Shown here piece by piece: positions 14,760 through 22,132 of a DNA stretch of 22,953 nt. The notes under the pieces are model-generated. The model did no database searches, had not been told where the DNA came from, and worked only from the letters and a program-made list of their open reading frames with translations. This DNA comes from DATHVR01 sp035461175 (lineage in GTDB: Bacteria > Actinomycetota > Acidimicrobiia > Spongiisociales > ZC4RG35). The stretch is from NCBI GenBank assembly GCA_035461175.1, contig DATHVR010000122.1:1-22953 (forward strand), in the 5' to 3' direction. A program made the translations under genes and the position numbers. Position 1 is the stretch's first letter. Every line of letters begins with the position of its first letter.

Positions 14760-15095
14760 TCACATCTGCCCCACTTCGTCGGGGATCTGATAGTGGGTGG
14801 CGTGGCGGTACTCCTTCTCGGAGGCGTCGTAGTAGTCGAGGGCGTCCTCGGGTTCGAACGCCGACACCGCCGCCGACGGCACCACCCAGATGCTGACGCC
14901 TTCCTGGCGGCGGGTATAGACGTCGCGGGCCGCCTGCAATGCGGTCTCGGCGTCGGGGGCATGCAGGGACCCGGAGTGGACGTGGGAGAGCCCGCGGCGC
15001 TGGCGCACGAATACCTCCCACATCGGGTAGCCCCCCTTGGTTTCGCTCTCGGTGGCGAACTCCTCTCCGGGTAGATGGGGAACGTCGTAGCTCAT
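14760..15095 (-). CDS. paaB: Phenylacetyl-CoA epoxidase subunit PaaB
   Basis: 111 residues, close to the usual PaaB length. PaaB bridges PaaAC units into the larger complex and is needed for activity in vivo. The core is WEVFVRQRRGLSHVHSGSLH at residues 26-45, ending at about residue 60 with ALQAARDVYTRR. The C-terminal part has EGVSIWVVPS and ASEKEYRHATHY, as expected. The ATG 15095 shares one base with the paaA stop (TGATG), so it is translationally coupled to paaA. A short extra N-terminus of about 20 residues precedes the core. Confidence 0.94.
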   Translation of the reverse strand: MSYDVPHLPGEEFATESETKGGYPMWEVFVRQRRGLSHVHSGSLHAPDAETALQAARDVYTRRQEGVSIWVVPSAAVSAFEPEDALDYYDASEKEYRHATHYQIPDEVGQM

Positions 15096-16060
15096 CAGGC
15101 CACCTCTCTCCTCTGCTTGGCCTCGTGGGCGAGCGCCGCCTCCCGCACCCAGGCGTTTTCCTCCCAGGCTCCGACCTTGTGCTCGAGTCGCTCCCGGTTC
15201 ATGGGGCCGTTGCCCTTCACCACCGACCAGAACTCGTCCCAGTCGATCGGGCCGAAGTCATAGTGACCCCGCTCCTCGTTCCAGCGGAGAGCGGGGTCGG
15301 GCAGGGTGGCACCGAGAAAGTCGGCTTGCGGGACGGTCATGTCGACGAACTGCTGACGCAAATCGTCGTTGGAGACACGCTTGATCTTCCACGCCATCGA
15401 CTGGGCGGTGTGGGGGGACTCGGAGTCGTTGGGGCCGAACATCATCAGCGAAGGCCACCACCAGCGATTGACGGCGTCCTGGGCCATCTCATGCTGCTCC
15501 GCGCTTCCCCGCATCAGAGCCAGCAGAATCTCGTACCCCTGGCGCTGATGGAACGACTCCTCCTTGCAGATCCGCACCATCGCCCGGGAGTAGGGGCCGT
15601 ACGAGCACCGGGTCAGCATCACCTGGTTGGTGATCGCCGCCCCGTCCACCAACCAGCCGATTGCCCCCATGTCGGCCCAGTTGAGGGTGGGGTAGTTGAA
15701 GATCGACGAGTACTTGTGCTTGCCCTGATGCAGGAGGTCGATCATCTCGTCTCGGCTGATCCCCAGGGTCTCGGCGGCCGAATAGAGATATAGGCCGTGC
15801 CCGGCCTCGTCCTGGACCTTGGCCATCAGGATCGCCTTGCGACGCAGCGAGGGGGCGCGGCTGATCCAGTTGCCCTCGGGCTGCATCCCGACCACCTCGG
15901 AGTGGGCATGCTGGGCGATCTGGCGGATCAACGTCTTGCGATATCCCGCCGGCATCCAGTCGGCGGGCTCGACCTTGTCCTCCGCCTCGATCAGGGTGTC
16001 GAATCGGGCCTGGACGGCGGCAGTGTCTGCGGGCTCAGGCACAGGTGTGACGGGTGGCAT
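15095..16060 (-). CDS. paaA: Phenylacetyl-CoA epoxidase catalytic subunit PaaA
   Basis: 321 residues. This is the diiron oxygenase subunit that epoxidises the aromatic ring of phenylacetyl-CoA, the first ring-attack step of aerobic phenylacetate breakdown. Diiron ligand motifs are visible: Glu55 (HAHSEVVG), Glu85 with His88 (DEAGH) and Glu168 or Glu169 with His171 (KEESFH). The conserved NWISRAPSLRRKAILMAKVQ leads into the first ExxH. The first gene of the operon. The ATG 16060 has no ribosome site; the -10 lies so close that the transcript is probably leaderless. An 18-bp palindrome covers the promoter. The activating ligase paaK and ring-opening paaG, paaZ and paaJ are not in the window. 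Confidence 0.95.
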   Translation of the reverse strand: MPPVTPVPEPADTAAVQARFDTLIEAEDKVEPADWMPAGYRKTLIRQIAQHAHSEVVGMQPEGNWISRAPSLRRKAILMAKVQDEAGHGLYLYSAAETLGISRDEMIDLLHQGKHKYSSIFNYPTLNWADMGAIGWLVDGAAITNQVMLTRCSYGPYSRAMVRICKEESFHQRQGYEILLALMRGSAEQHEMAQDAVNRWWWPSLMMFGPNDSESPHTAQSMAWKIKRVSNDDLRQQFVDMTVPQADFLGATLPDPALRWNEERGHYDFGPIDWDEFWSVVKGNGPMNRERLEHKVGAWEENAWVREAALAHEAKQRREVA

Positions 16061-16066
16061 GACCCC

Positions 16067-16094
16067 AGGCTATACAAACGAACGTTCGTTTGCA
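16067..16094 (-). promoter_or_regulatory. paaA promoter, overlapped by the operator
   Basis: Minus-strand reading: TTGCAA (16094-16089) as possible -35, then the operator, then TATAGCCT (16074-16067). Either TATAGC (8 nt before the ATG) or TAGCCT (6 nt before it) may be the -10. The transcript would begin at or within a few bases of the start codon. A bound TetR dimer would sit in the -35/-10 spacer and block RNA polymerase. Confidence 0.6.
16075..16092. promoter_or_regulatory. 18-bp perfect palindromic operator, candidate PaaR site
   Basis: CAAACGAACGTTCGTTTG is perfectly self-complementary, as expected for a TetR dimer site. As I recall, the Thermus PaaR consensus is CNAACGNNCGTTNG. This site matches it twice, at 16075-16088 and 16079-16092, offset by 4 bp. 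It lies 15 bp upstream of the paaA ATG. Binding by the TetR protein at 11679-12248 is inference. Confidence 0.8.
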
Positions 16095-16131
16095 ACCGGG
16101 GAACCAGTGCACCGTGGTCAGAAGTGGAGGT

Positions 16132-16386
16132 TCAGGCCGAACCGTCCCCCGCCACCTTCACGGCCACGGCCCTCACTCCCGCCCGCGCCGCCACCCGGGC
16201 CACGGCGTCGCCGGCCAGACGTTGCAGGGAACGCAGCGGCGTCCCGGGATGGCCCGCCACCGCCAGCCGGATGTCCGGATCGGGATCGGCTGCGAGCAGC
16301 TCGAGGATGTGGGGAGTGGTTTCGGGTCGGGAAACGAAGCTACGCCGGGCGTGCAGCGGAATACGGGCGAAGTCGATCTGTTCCAT
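16132..16386 (-). CDS. Small HEAT/leucine-rich-variant-like repeat protein
   Basis: 84 residues. The middle (about 15-70) looks like two or three short alpha-helical repeats: SRPETTPHILELLAADPDPD, then IRLAVAGHPGTPLRSLQRLA, then a partial RVAARAGV unit. The pattern of DPD, then R-x-A-V-A-x-H-P, resembles variant leucine-rich (LRV) or HEAT-like repeats, which usually mediate protein contacts. I do not recognise a specific family. GAGGAGG lies 7 nt before ATG 16386, a strong ribosome site that makes the gene and its start credible. It reads toward paaA with about 70 bp between, but paaA has its own promoter. No signal peptide. Confidence 0.7.
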   Translation of the reverse strand: MEQIDFARIPLHARRSFVSRPETTPHILELLAADPDPDIRLAVAGHPGTPLRSLQRLAGDAVARVAARAGVRAVAVKVAGDGSA

Positions 16387-16448
16387 TTCGGCCTCCTCGT
16401 CGGTTATGACGTCCTCGCGGTTGGAATGGTTCCCGGACGGGGCGTGTC

Positions 16449-16454
16449 TATGCT
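16449..16454 (+). promoter_or_regulatory. -10 box (TATGCT), likely promoter of the channel gene
   Basis: TATGCT ends 9 nt before ATG 16464. No ribosome site is present between them. Confidence 0.45.
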
Positions 16455-16463
16455 CCTTCCGCC

Positions 16464-17546
16464 ATGCGCGGCCGTTTCAGCTCCCTGTTCGGGTCACCGT
16501 TCCTCCAGCGGGTCGTGTGGCACGTCCGCCGGGTGTCGGAGAAGATGGACCGTCGCTTCTTCACTTCGCTCCTGGTCGGCCTGGGCGTGATCCTGATGGT
16601 GGTGGCGCTGATCGTGTGGACTTTCGAGACCGAGCGCACGCTGGGGGATCTAGGTGCCGCCATCTACTGGGCGATCACCACCGTTCTCGGCCAGGGGGAC
16701 GCCTCATACGTCTCGGGTCCGGTGGGATGGGCGATGGGGTGGATGCTGGGTTTGTTCGGAGTTGCCATCGTCGCCACGATCACCGGGGCGTTGGTGGGGT
16801 TCGTGATCGACTTCTTGCTCAAGGAAGGACAGGGAATGGGAGCTGCCGGATATCGGGACCACATCATCGTCTGTGGGTGGAACACCACCGCCCGGGATCT
16901 GCTGCAGGAGTTGAGCACCGACGCCTACGACGGCGAGGTGGTACTCATCCACGCGGCCGAGTCCAACCCCGCCGGCAGCGGGGTCTATTTCGTCCGGGGC
17001 GACTCGGCCAACGAGGCCGATCTGGTACGGGCCGGGGTCGAACATGCCCGCTCGGCCATCATCTGCCCGGCCGACGCCTCCAACGAATCCGACATGCATT
17101 CCATCCTCAGCGTCCTCGCCATCGAAACGATCGCACCGCAGGTGCGCACGGTGGTGGAGGTGAACAACCCCGCCCACGTGGCCCACTTCCGGCGCGCCCA
17201 CGTCGACGAGATCCTCGTCACCTCCCGCCTGGCCAGTCGTCTCCTCGCCCGCTCCGCCATCTACCCCGGCCTGAGTGAGCTGGTGACGGACATCGTGTCG
17301 GGCGGGGAGGGCTCGGAGCTATACCGGGTCAAGCTGCCCGAGCACCTCCACGGCCATTCCATCGACGAGGTATCGGCCGATCTGCGCTCGCACCATTCCG
17401 CCACCCTGCTGGCGGTGAGCCGCGACGGGACCACCTTCACCAACCCCGGGGCCGACTTCGCCCTCCACCCCGGCGACAACCTGGTGGTGGTGGCCGAGTC
17501 CCTGGGATCGTTGGAGCCTCTCGAGTCCGCCACCGCCTTCGAATAG
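16464..17546 (+). CDS. Two-TM cation channel with RCK (TrkA-N/TrkA-C) domains
   Basis: 360 residues. Membrane segment 1 is about 32-52, the pore helix about 62-72, the filter 73-79 and membrane segment 2 about 87-119. A cytoplasmic RCK-N domain begins at HIIVCGWN (133-140), and an RCK-C domain covers about 284-346. The layout is that of MthK-like potassium channels gated by ligands on the RCK ring. Two departures: the filter reads TVLGQGD where TTVGYGD is usual, with Gln at the Tyr position, and the RCK-N glycine loop is CGWNTTA rather than GxGxxG, so nucleotide binding is doubtful. Potassium selectivity is therefore not assured. The ATG 16464 fits the basic N-terminus before TM1. Single-gene unit. 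Confidence 0.85.
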   Translation: MRGRFSSLFGSPFLQRVVWHVRRVSEKMDRRFFTSLLVGLGVILMVVALIVWTFETERTLGDLGAAIYWAITTVLGQGDASYVSGPVGWAMGWMLGLFGVAIVATITGALVGFVIDFLLKEGQGMGAAGYRDHIIVCGWNTTARDLLQELSTDAYDGEVVLIHAAESNPAGSGVYFVRGDSANEADLVRAGVEHARSAIICPADASNESDMHSILSVLAIETIAPQVRTVVEVNNPAHVAHFRRAHVDEILVTSRLASRLLARSAIYPGLSELVTDIVSGGEGSELYRVKLPEHLHGHSIDEVSADLRSHHSATLLAVSRDGTTFTNPGADFALHPGDNLVVVAESLGSLEPLESATAFE

Positions 17547-17569
17547 CCCGGTTCCGGTCGTCACACCGT

Positions 17570-17585
17570 GCCCGTATGCTCGGGC
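17570..17585 (+). promoter_or_regulatory. -10 box in a small hairpin, promoter of the helicase gene
   Basis: GCCCG (17570-17574), TATGCT (17575-17580), CGGGC (17581-17585): the -10-like hexamer is exactly the loop of a 5-bp inverted repeat. It ends 8 nt before GTG 17589 and decides that start. The element could also act as a weak terminator for the channel gene, which stops at 17546. Confidence 0.5.
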
Positions 17586-17588
17586 GAC

Positions 17589-20348
17589 GTGGCAGTCGAA
17601 ATCCCCTTCCCGGGCCCGCTCGCGCTCGGTCGCGGCCTGGTCGTCGAACCCGGCGACTCCCTTCCTGACGAAGCCGTCGAGTGGCCGGTCCTGACCGTCG
17701 ACACCGGCGTGCTCGCCGACCCCGACGACGCCCTCGCCACCCTCGACGGTTGGTGGCGCCGACGGGAACCGAGCGTGGTCCGGCTGGCGGTGCCGTTCGC
17801 CGACCTCAAGGCCCCCGAAGCCACCTCCGTGCCGGTCCACACCCTGGATCCATCCTTCGAGTTCCGCCGGGAGCGTCTCCACTTCCTGGTGTGGGCCAAC
17901 CGCTACGACGGTCGCGGGGGCGAGTTGCGCTGGCACCATGCCGAACGGGCGCTGACGCTGGACGCCGTGCCGGGGGATGACGCAGGCGACGTCTTGGTCG
18001 ACGGCGAACCGTACTGGGTGGATGGGGGACCCCGCGGCCCCCTCCCCGACCTGGCGGTGATCCACGTCGAATCGGTGTGGTCGGGTTCGCTCAACCCGGA
18101 TCGCGACCGACCATCGAACGCCGCCCTGGCGCCCGATCAGGCGGCGGCCGTGGCCCACGAGTCCGGGCCGGCCCGGGTGATAGCCCCGGCCGGTTCGGGC
18201 AAGACGCGTGTCCTCACCGAGCGACTCCGCCACCTCCTCGACGACCGGGGATGGAACCCGGATGCGGTCACCGCCCTCGCCTACAACCGTCGGGCCGCCG
18301 AAGAGATGCGCCAGCGCCTGCCGGACAGCGCCGCCAACATCCGCACCCTGCACGCCTTCGGCTATGAGATCCTCGGCCACGCCCGCGGCGGCCGGCCCCG
18401 TCTCCTGTCCGAGCGCGAGGTGCGACGTCTCCTCGACCGACTCGCACAACTGAAGCCGCGTGCCAACGAGGACGTCCACGCCCCCTTCCTGGAGGCACTG
18501 TCGGAGGTGAGGGCGGGCCTGTGGAGCCCCGAGGAGGTGGAAGAGGCCCGCGACGACGTCCCCGGCTTCACCGGGGTCTTCGACGACTATCGCTCGGCTC
18601 TCCGGGAGATGGGAGCCATCGATCACGATGAGCAGATCTACGGGGCGGTGGAAGCACTGTTGGCGGACCCATCCCTTCGCAGCTCGGCCCAGGCCCGGTG
18701 CCGGCATCTCCTGGTCGACGAGTTCCAGGACCTCACCCCCGCCTATCTCCTCCTGATCCGGCTGCTGGCCGCACCCGGCTACGACGTGTTCGGGGTGGGC
18801 GACGACGACCAGGTGATCTACGGGTACGCCGGCGCCACCCCCGATTTCCTGATCGACTACGGCCGCTTCTTCCCCGGCGCTGCCGAGTACGCCCTCGAGG
18901 TCAACTACCGCTGCCCTTCCCCGATTGTGGAGGCGGCCACCACCCTCCTGTCCCACAACCTGCGCCGGGTGGGCAAGGCCATCACCGCGGCTGCTCAGGC
19001 CGACACCGGCCTAGCCACCATCGGAGTACGTGAGGAGGAGATGGGCGAACGGCTGGTCGAAACGGTTCGATCCCTGGTCGCGGAAGGGGGGCCCGAGTCG
19101 GTGGCGATTCTGGCCCGCGTCAACGTGGGCCTGCTCGTTCCCCAGGTGAGCCTGAGCGAGGCCGGCATCCCGGCTGAAGCTCCCCTGGACACGGCGCTGC
19201 TCTCCCGTTCGGGGGTACGCACCGCCCTCGCCTGGCTGCGACTCGCCTCGGCCACCGCCCACGGCGAGCCCATGGAGGGCAACGACCTGACCGAGGCCAC
19301 CCGGCGCCCGGCCCGGGGACTGTCCCCTGGAGTCAGGTCTGCCCTGGGCCGGGGAACCTGGACCCTCAACCGGCTGGCTTCCTTCGCCGCCGGTGCCAAC
19401 GAATCACGTACCCGGGACCGACTCGAGGACCTGGTCGACGACATAACCGGCCTGGCGGCGCTGGTACGCGACGGCGAGACGGTGGCCGAGCAGCTGCTGG
19501 CGATTCGAGACCGGCTGCAACTGGGAGCCGCTCTCGACCGTCTCGACAATTCGCGGGCCCGCCCCACCGGGGGCCACACCGACGACCTCGACGGCCTGAT
19601 AATGCTGGCCCATACCCACCCCGACGTGGGCGCCTTCGAGCCGTGGCTGGAGTCGGTGCTGGGGAACCAGGCCGTGGCCGGTCCCCGGGTGACCCTCTCC
19701 ACCGTCCACCGGGTCAAGGGCCTGGAGTGGCCCCATGTGGTGGTCTGGGACGCCAGCCTCGGCCTCATGCCCCACCGCCTCGCCACTGACGTCGAAGAGG
19801 AACGCCGCATCTTCCACGTCGCCATGACCCGCGCCTCCCGCTCCACCACTGTCGTGGGCCGAGAGGGCTCCCTCTCCCCCTTCGTCGCCAACCTCACCGA
19901 GCCGCCCGCCCCGGCCACCGCCCGGCCAACCAGGACCAGCGACGCTCCGGGGATAGCCGCCGAGGTGGGAATGGTCCTGCGCTGGCAGGGATACGAGGCC
20001 GAGATCGTGGCCGTCGAGGACGAGGCCGCCCTCCTCCGGGTGGGGGCCGCCTCCCGCATGCGGGTGCGCTGGGGAGAGACGATCGAAGCCGGCGGCCGGC
20101 GAGGACGTCTCATTTCTCCGCCGGGGCCCAGCGTCGACGCCGCCCTGCTCGAGCGCCTCAAGGAGTGGCGGCGCCGGCGGGCGTCATCTGACGGGCTACC
20201 GCCGTATGTCATCGCCCACGACTCCCACCTCGAGTCGATCGCCGCCCGGCGCCCCGCCAACCTGGTCGAGCTCGAACGCTGTGAGGGGATCGGAAAATCC
20301 CGCCTCGAACGCTACGGAGCCGAGATTCTGGCCGTGATGGAAGGCTGA
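17589..20348 (+). CDS. UvrD/PcrA-like superfamily 1 DNA helicase with extra N-terminal region and HRDC-like C-terminus
   Basis: 919 residues. All SF1A motifs are present: Q-motif LAPDQAAAV (180-188), Walker A APAGSGKT (199-206), motif II VDEFQD (376-381), motif III GVGDDDQVIYGYAG (402-415), motif IV LEVNYRCP (436-443), motif V STVHRVKGLEWP (704-715) and motif VI IFHVAMTRA (741-749). It should unwind DNA 3' to 5' using ATP, in repair or fork processing. Before the helicase core is a region of about 175 residues I do not recognise. After it are a short Trp/Gly-rich beta segment (about 793-845, Tudor-like at best) and an HRDC-like helical end (870-919, with ERCEGIGKSRLERYG). GTG 17589 is chosen because the -10 box lies just upstream; GTG 17568 would put the promoter inside the gene. 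Neighbours give no partner. Confidence 0.9.
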   Translation: MAVEIPFPGPLALGRGLVVEPGDSLPDEAVEWPVLTVDTGVLADPDDALATLDGWWRRREPSVVRLAVPFADLKAPEATSVPVHTLDPSFEFRRERLHFLVWANRYDGRGGELRWHHAERALTLDAVPGDDAGDVLVDGEPYWVDGGPRGPLPDLAVIHVESVWSGSLNPDRDRPSNAALAPDQAAAVAHESGPARVIAPAGSGKTRVLTERLRHLLDDRGWNPDAVTALAYNRRAAEEMRQRLPDSAANIRTLHAFGYEILGHARGGRPRLLSEREVRRLLDRLAQLKPRANEDVHAPFLEALSEVRAGLWSPEEVEEARDDVPGFTGVFDDYRSALREMGAIDHDEQIYGAVEALLADPSLRSSAQARCRHLLVDEFQDLTPAYLLLIRLLAAPGYDVFGVGDDDQVIYGYAGATPDFLIDYGRFFPGAAEYALEVNYRCPSPIVEAATTLLSHNLRRVGKAITAAAQADTGLATIGVREEEMGERLVETVRSLVAEGGPESVAILARVNVGLLVPQVSLSEAGIPAEAPLDTALLSRSGVRTALAWLRLASATAHGEPMEGNDLTEATRRPARGLSPGVRSALGRGTWTLNRLASFAAGANESRTRDRLEDLVDDITGLAALVRDGETVAEQLLAIRDRLQLGAALDRLDNSRARPTGGHTDDLDGLIMLAHTHPDVGAFEPWLESVLGNQAVAGPRVTLSTVHRVKGLEWPHVVVWDASLGLMPHRLATDVEEERRIFHVAMTRASRSTTVVGREGSLSPFVANLTEPPAPATARPTRTSDAPGIAAEVGMVLRWQGYEAEIVAVEDEAALLRVGAASRMRVRWGETIEAGGRRGRLISPPGPSVDAALLERLKEWRRRRASSDGLPPYVIAHDSHLESIAARRPANLVELERCEGIGKSRLERYGAEILAVMEG

Positions 20349-20355
20349 GCGAGCC

Positions 20356-21144
20356 TCACTTCTCGATCCGGCTCCTCACCTCGGCGGGAACCATCGCCGC
20401 CGCGGGCATGCGGATAGGGGTCACCGAGATGACTCCATCGTGGGCGGCATCGATGTCGCTGCCCTCCACCGCCTCGATCTGGTTGATTCCGCCGCCGTAA
20501 GCATGGACGAAGACGCCGGCGCCGTCGGGAGCAAACAGCCGGTCGTATCCAACCCGGGCGATGGTCGTGACCCGCCGTTCGGTGGAGGTGTCGGCGTCAT
20601 AGGGCAGGTTGATCGAAATCACGTCACAGTGCCGGCCCAAACCGGCCGCCTCAACCTCGCCGACCAGTTCCACGGAGAGTTCGGCCAGCCGCTGCCAGTT
20701 CGCCCGGGAACCGTCACCGGTGGCGGCTGTTCGCCAGGCGTGCCAGTCGGTCATCGTTCCGGTCGACAGTGCCACCGACGGAATCCGGGAGATCCAGGCC
20801 TCCACGGCCGCTCCCACCGTTCCCGACGACATCAGGAACCCCGCCCCGTGGTTGTAGCCGAGGTTGATGCCCGAGATCACCAGGTCCGGCGCTACGGCCA
20901 GGGCGTGGATACCCAGCTGGACGGCATCGGCCGGGTAGCCGGAGACGGCAAATGCCTCGAAGCCATCGCGCTCAACCTTCTCGACTCGCACCGGATCGAA
21001 CCTGGTGATCGCCTTGCCGACCCAGGATCGTTCCCGATCCGGCACCACCACCGTCACCTCCCCCAGCCGTCGACATGCGGCAGCCAGCGCCCCCAGGCCC
21101 GGGGCGTCGATGCCGTCGTCGTTGGTGACCAGGATGTTCCTCAT
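20356..21144 (-). CDS. surE: 5'/3'-nucleotidase SurE
   Basis: 262 residues. It removes phosphate from nucleoside 5'- and 3'-monophosphates (and polyphosphate in some members). The N-terminal metal site is NILVTNDDGIDAPG with Asp9 and Asp10; Ser40 (PDRERS) and Asn94 (SGIN) complete it. The NLGYNHGAGFLMSSGTVGAA segment (94-113) is the conserved dimer and substrate loop. The ATG 21144 overlaps the hydrolase stop by ATGA, so the gene is the second of a two-gene unit. A much longer open frame runs upstream but is only a shadow across the hydrolase gene. It converges with the helicase gene with 7 bp between stops. Confidence 0.94.
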   Translation of the reverse strand: MRNILVTNDDGIDAPGLGALAAACRRLGEVTVVVPDRERSWVGKAITRFDPVRVEKVERDGFEAFAVSGYPADAVQLGIHALAVAPDLVISGINLGYNHGAGFLMSSGTVGAAVEAWISRIPSVALSTGTMTDWHAWRTAATGDGSRANWQRLAELSVELVGEVEAAGLGRHCDVISINLPYDADTSTERRVTTIARVGYDRLFAPDGAGVFVHAYGGGINQIEAVEGSDIDAAHDGVISVTPIRMPAAAMVPAEVRSRIEK

Positions 21145-22028
21145 GCGGCCACCGAGCGACGCATCCAGCCACCGACCAGATCGACGAAGGTGGCGGGCAC
21201 CTCGAGCATGGCGATGTGACCGACGTCGGCCAGGATCTCCACCTCCCAGTCGGGACGCAGGGCGCCGAGCCGCCGGGCGGCGGCCGCCGGGACCAGCCGA
21301 TCGCGATCGCCGTGTACGACCAGGGTGGGGGCGGTGATGGCGGCCACGTACTCGTCGAACTCCCGGCTCCGACCCACGAAAGCGAGCAGGGTGCGAACCG
21401 CCCGCAAGAAGGCGTCGTCGATGCCGGCCAGATGCTGGCGGCGCTCGGCCAGTGAGACATGCTGGGCGACTACCTCGGGGGCGATCCGATTCGACCGGGC
21501 CGCGCACAGATCGAGGATCAGGCGGGCCACCCTGGCCGGGTCCACCAGCGCTCGCCGGCCCGAGACGAGAAGGTGGCCGAGACCGGGTACCAGATACGCC
21601 GCGAACCATGCCGCCACCAGCGGGTCGGGACGGACCTGGGACAGAAAGGGGGCGGCGGGAGAGACCAGGACCAGACGATCCACCGTTTCCGGCGCCAAGG
21701 CGGCTTGCATCATCGACAGGGTGCCTCCCATCGAGTTGCCGATCAGGGTCACCGGACGCCCGATGGAGCGCAGGTAGCGGTCGAGGACGCTTCGATTGTC
21801 GAACAGGCCGGCGGCGCTGTCGAAGGGCGGCGACAATCCGAATCCGGGCAGGTCGAGGGCGGTGACGTGGCCGTACCTCGACAGGGGGTGTCCCACCGCG
21901 GCCCAGTTGACGTGTGATCCGCCCAGACCGTGTACGAGCACGATCGGATCGCCCGAACCCCCATAGTCGGCCACGTGCACCGGCACACCCAGGTCGACGT
22001 AACAGGAGGCAACCGGATTCAATTCCAT
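21141..22028 (-). CDS. Alpha/beta-hydrolase fold protein
   Basis: 295 residues. The oxyanion-hole region is VLVHGLGGSHVNW (30-42), and the nucleophile elbow is GNSMGG with Ser99. The acid is Asp241 or Asp243 (VVHGDRDRLVP), and the His is His271 (DVGHIAMLE). A helical cap of about 100 residues lies between. Serves as an esterase, lipase-like or C-C hydrolase; the substrate cannot be told. The ATG 22028 has no ribosome site; a TACCCT -10-like box ends 7 nt before it. First gene of a unit with surE. A link to aromatic degradation is possible but not supported by position. Confidence 0.88.
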   Translation of the reverse strand: MELNPVASCYVDLGVPVHVADYGGSGDPIVLVHGLGGSHVNWAAVGHPLSRYGHVTALDLPGFGLSPPFDSAAGLFDNRSVLDRYLRSIGRPVTLIGNSMGGTLSMMQAALAPETVDRLVLVSPAAPFLSQVRPDPLVAAWFAAYLVPGLGHLLVSGRRALVDPARVARLILDLCAARSNRIAPEVVAQHVSLAERRQHLAGIDDAFLRAVRTLLAFVGRSREFDEYVAAITAPTLVVHGDRDRLVPAAAARRLGALRPDWEVEILADVGHIAMLEVPATFVDLVGGWMRRSVAA

Positions 22029-22035
22029 TCCGTCC

Positions 22036-22041
22036 AGGGTA
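22036..22041 (-). promoter_or_regulatory. -10 box (TACCCT), likely leaderless promoter of the hydrolase-surE unit
   Basis: On the minus strand TACCCT (22041 to 22036) ends 7 nt before ATG 22028. The opposing gene's box lies 79 nt further on. Confidence 0.5.
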
Positions 22042-22119
22042 GGACCGGCGGGGAAGCCACCCGGGCAGTCCCGGGCCGTCCGCCCCGGCGATATCCACCT
22101 CTCCCGGGCTCCAATCTCC

Positions 22120-22125
22120 TAGCCT
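22120..22125 (+). promoter_or_regulatory. -10 box (TAGCCT), likely leaderless promoter of the 22133 gene
   Basis: TAGCCT ends 7 nt before GTG 22133 and fixes that start. Same hexamer as in the paaA promoter. Confidence 0.5.
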
Positions 22126-22132
22126 GGAATCC

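Noticed and set aside
11679..16060. Possible defence or novel catabolic island
   Set aside because: All five genes are standard paaABCDE with a TetR regulator. No nuclease, toxin, reverse transcriptase, transposase or phage gene was seen here or elsewhere in the window.
17319..18956. Long open frame on the minus strand across the channel and helicase genes (545 codons)
   Set aside because: Its translation is Gly/Val/Asp/Arg-rich with no recognisable motif. The plus strand carries all helicase motifs, and high GC makes long antisense frames common.
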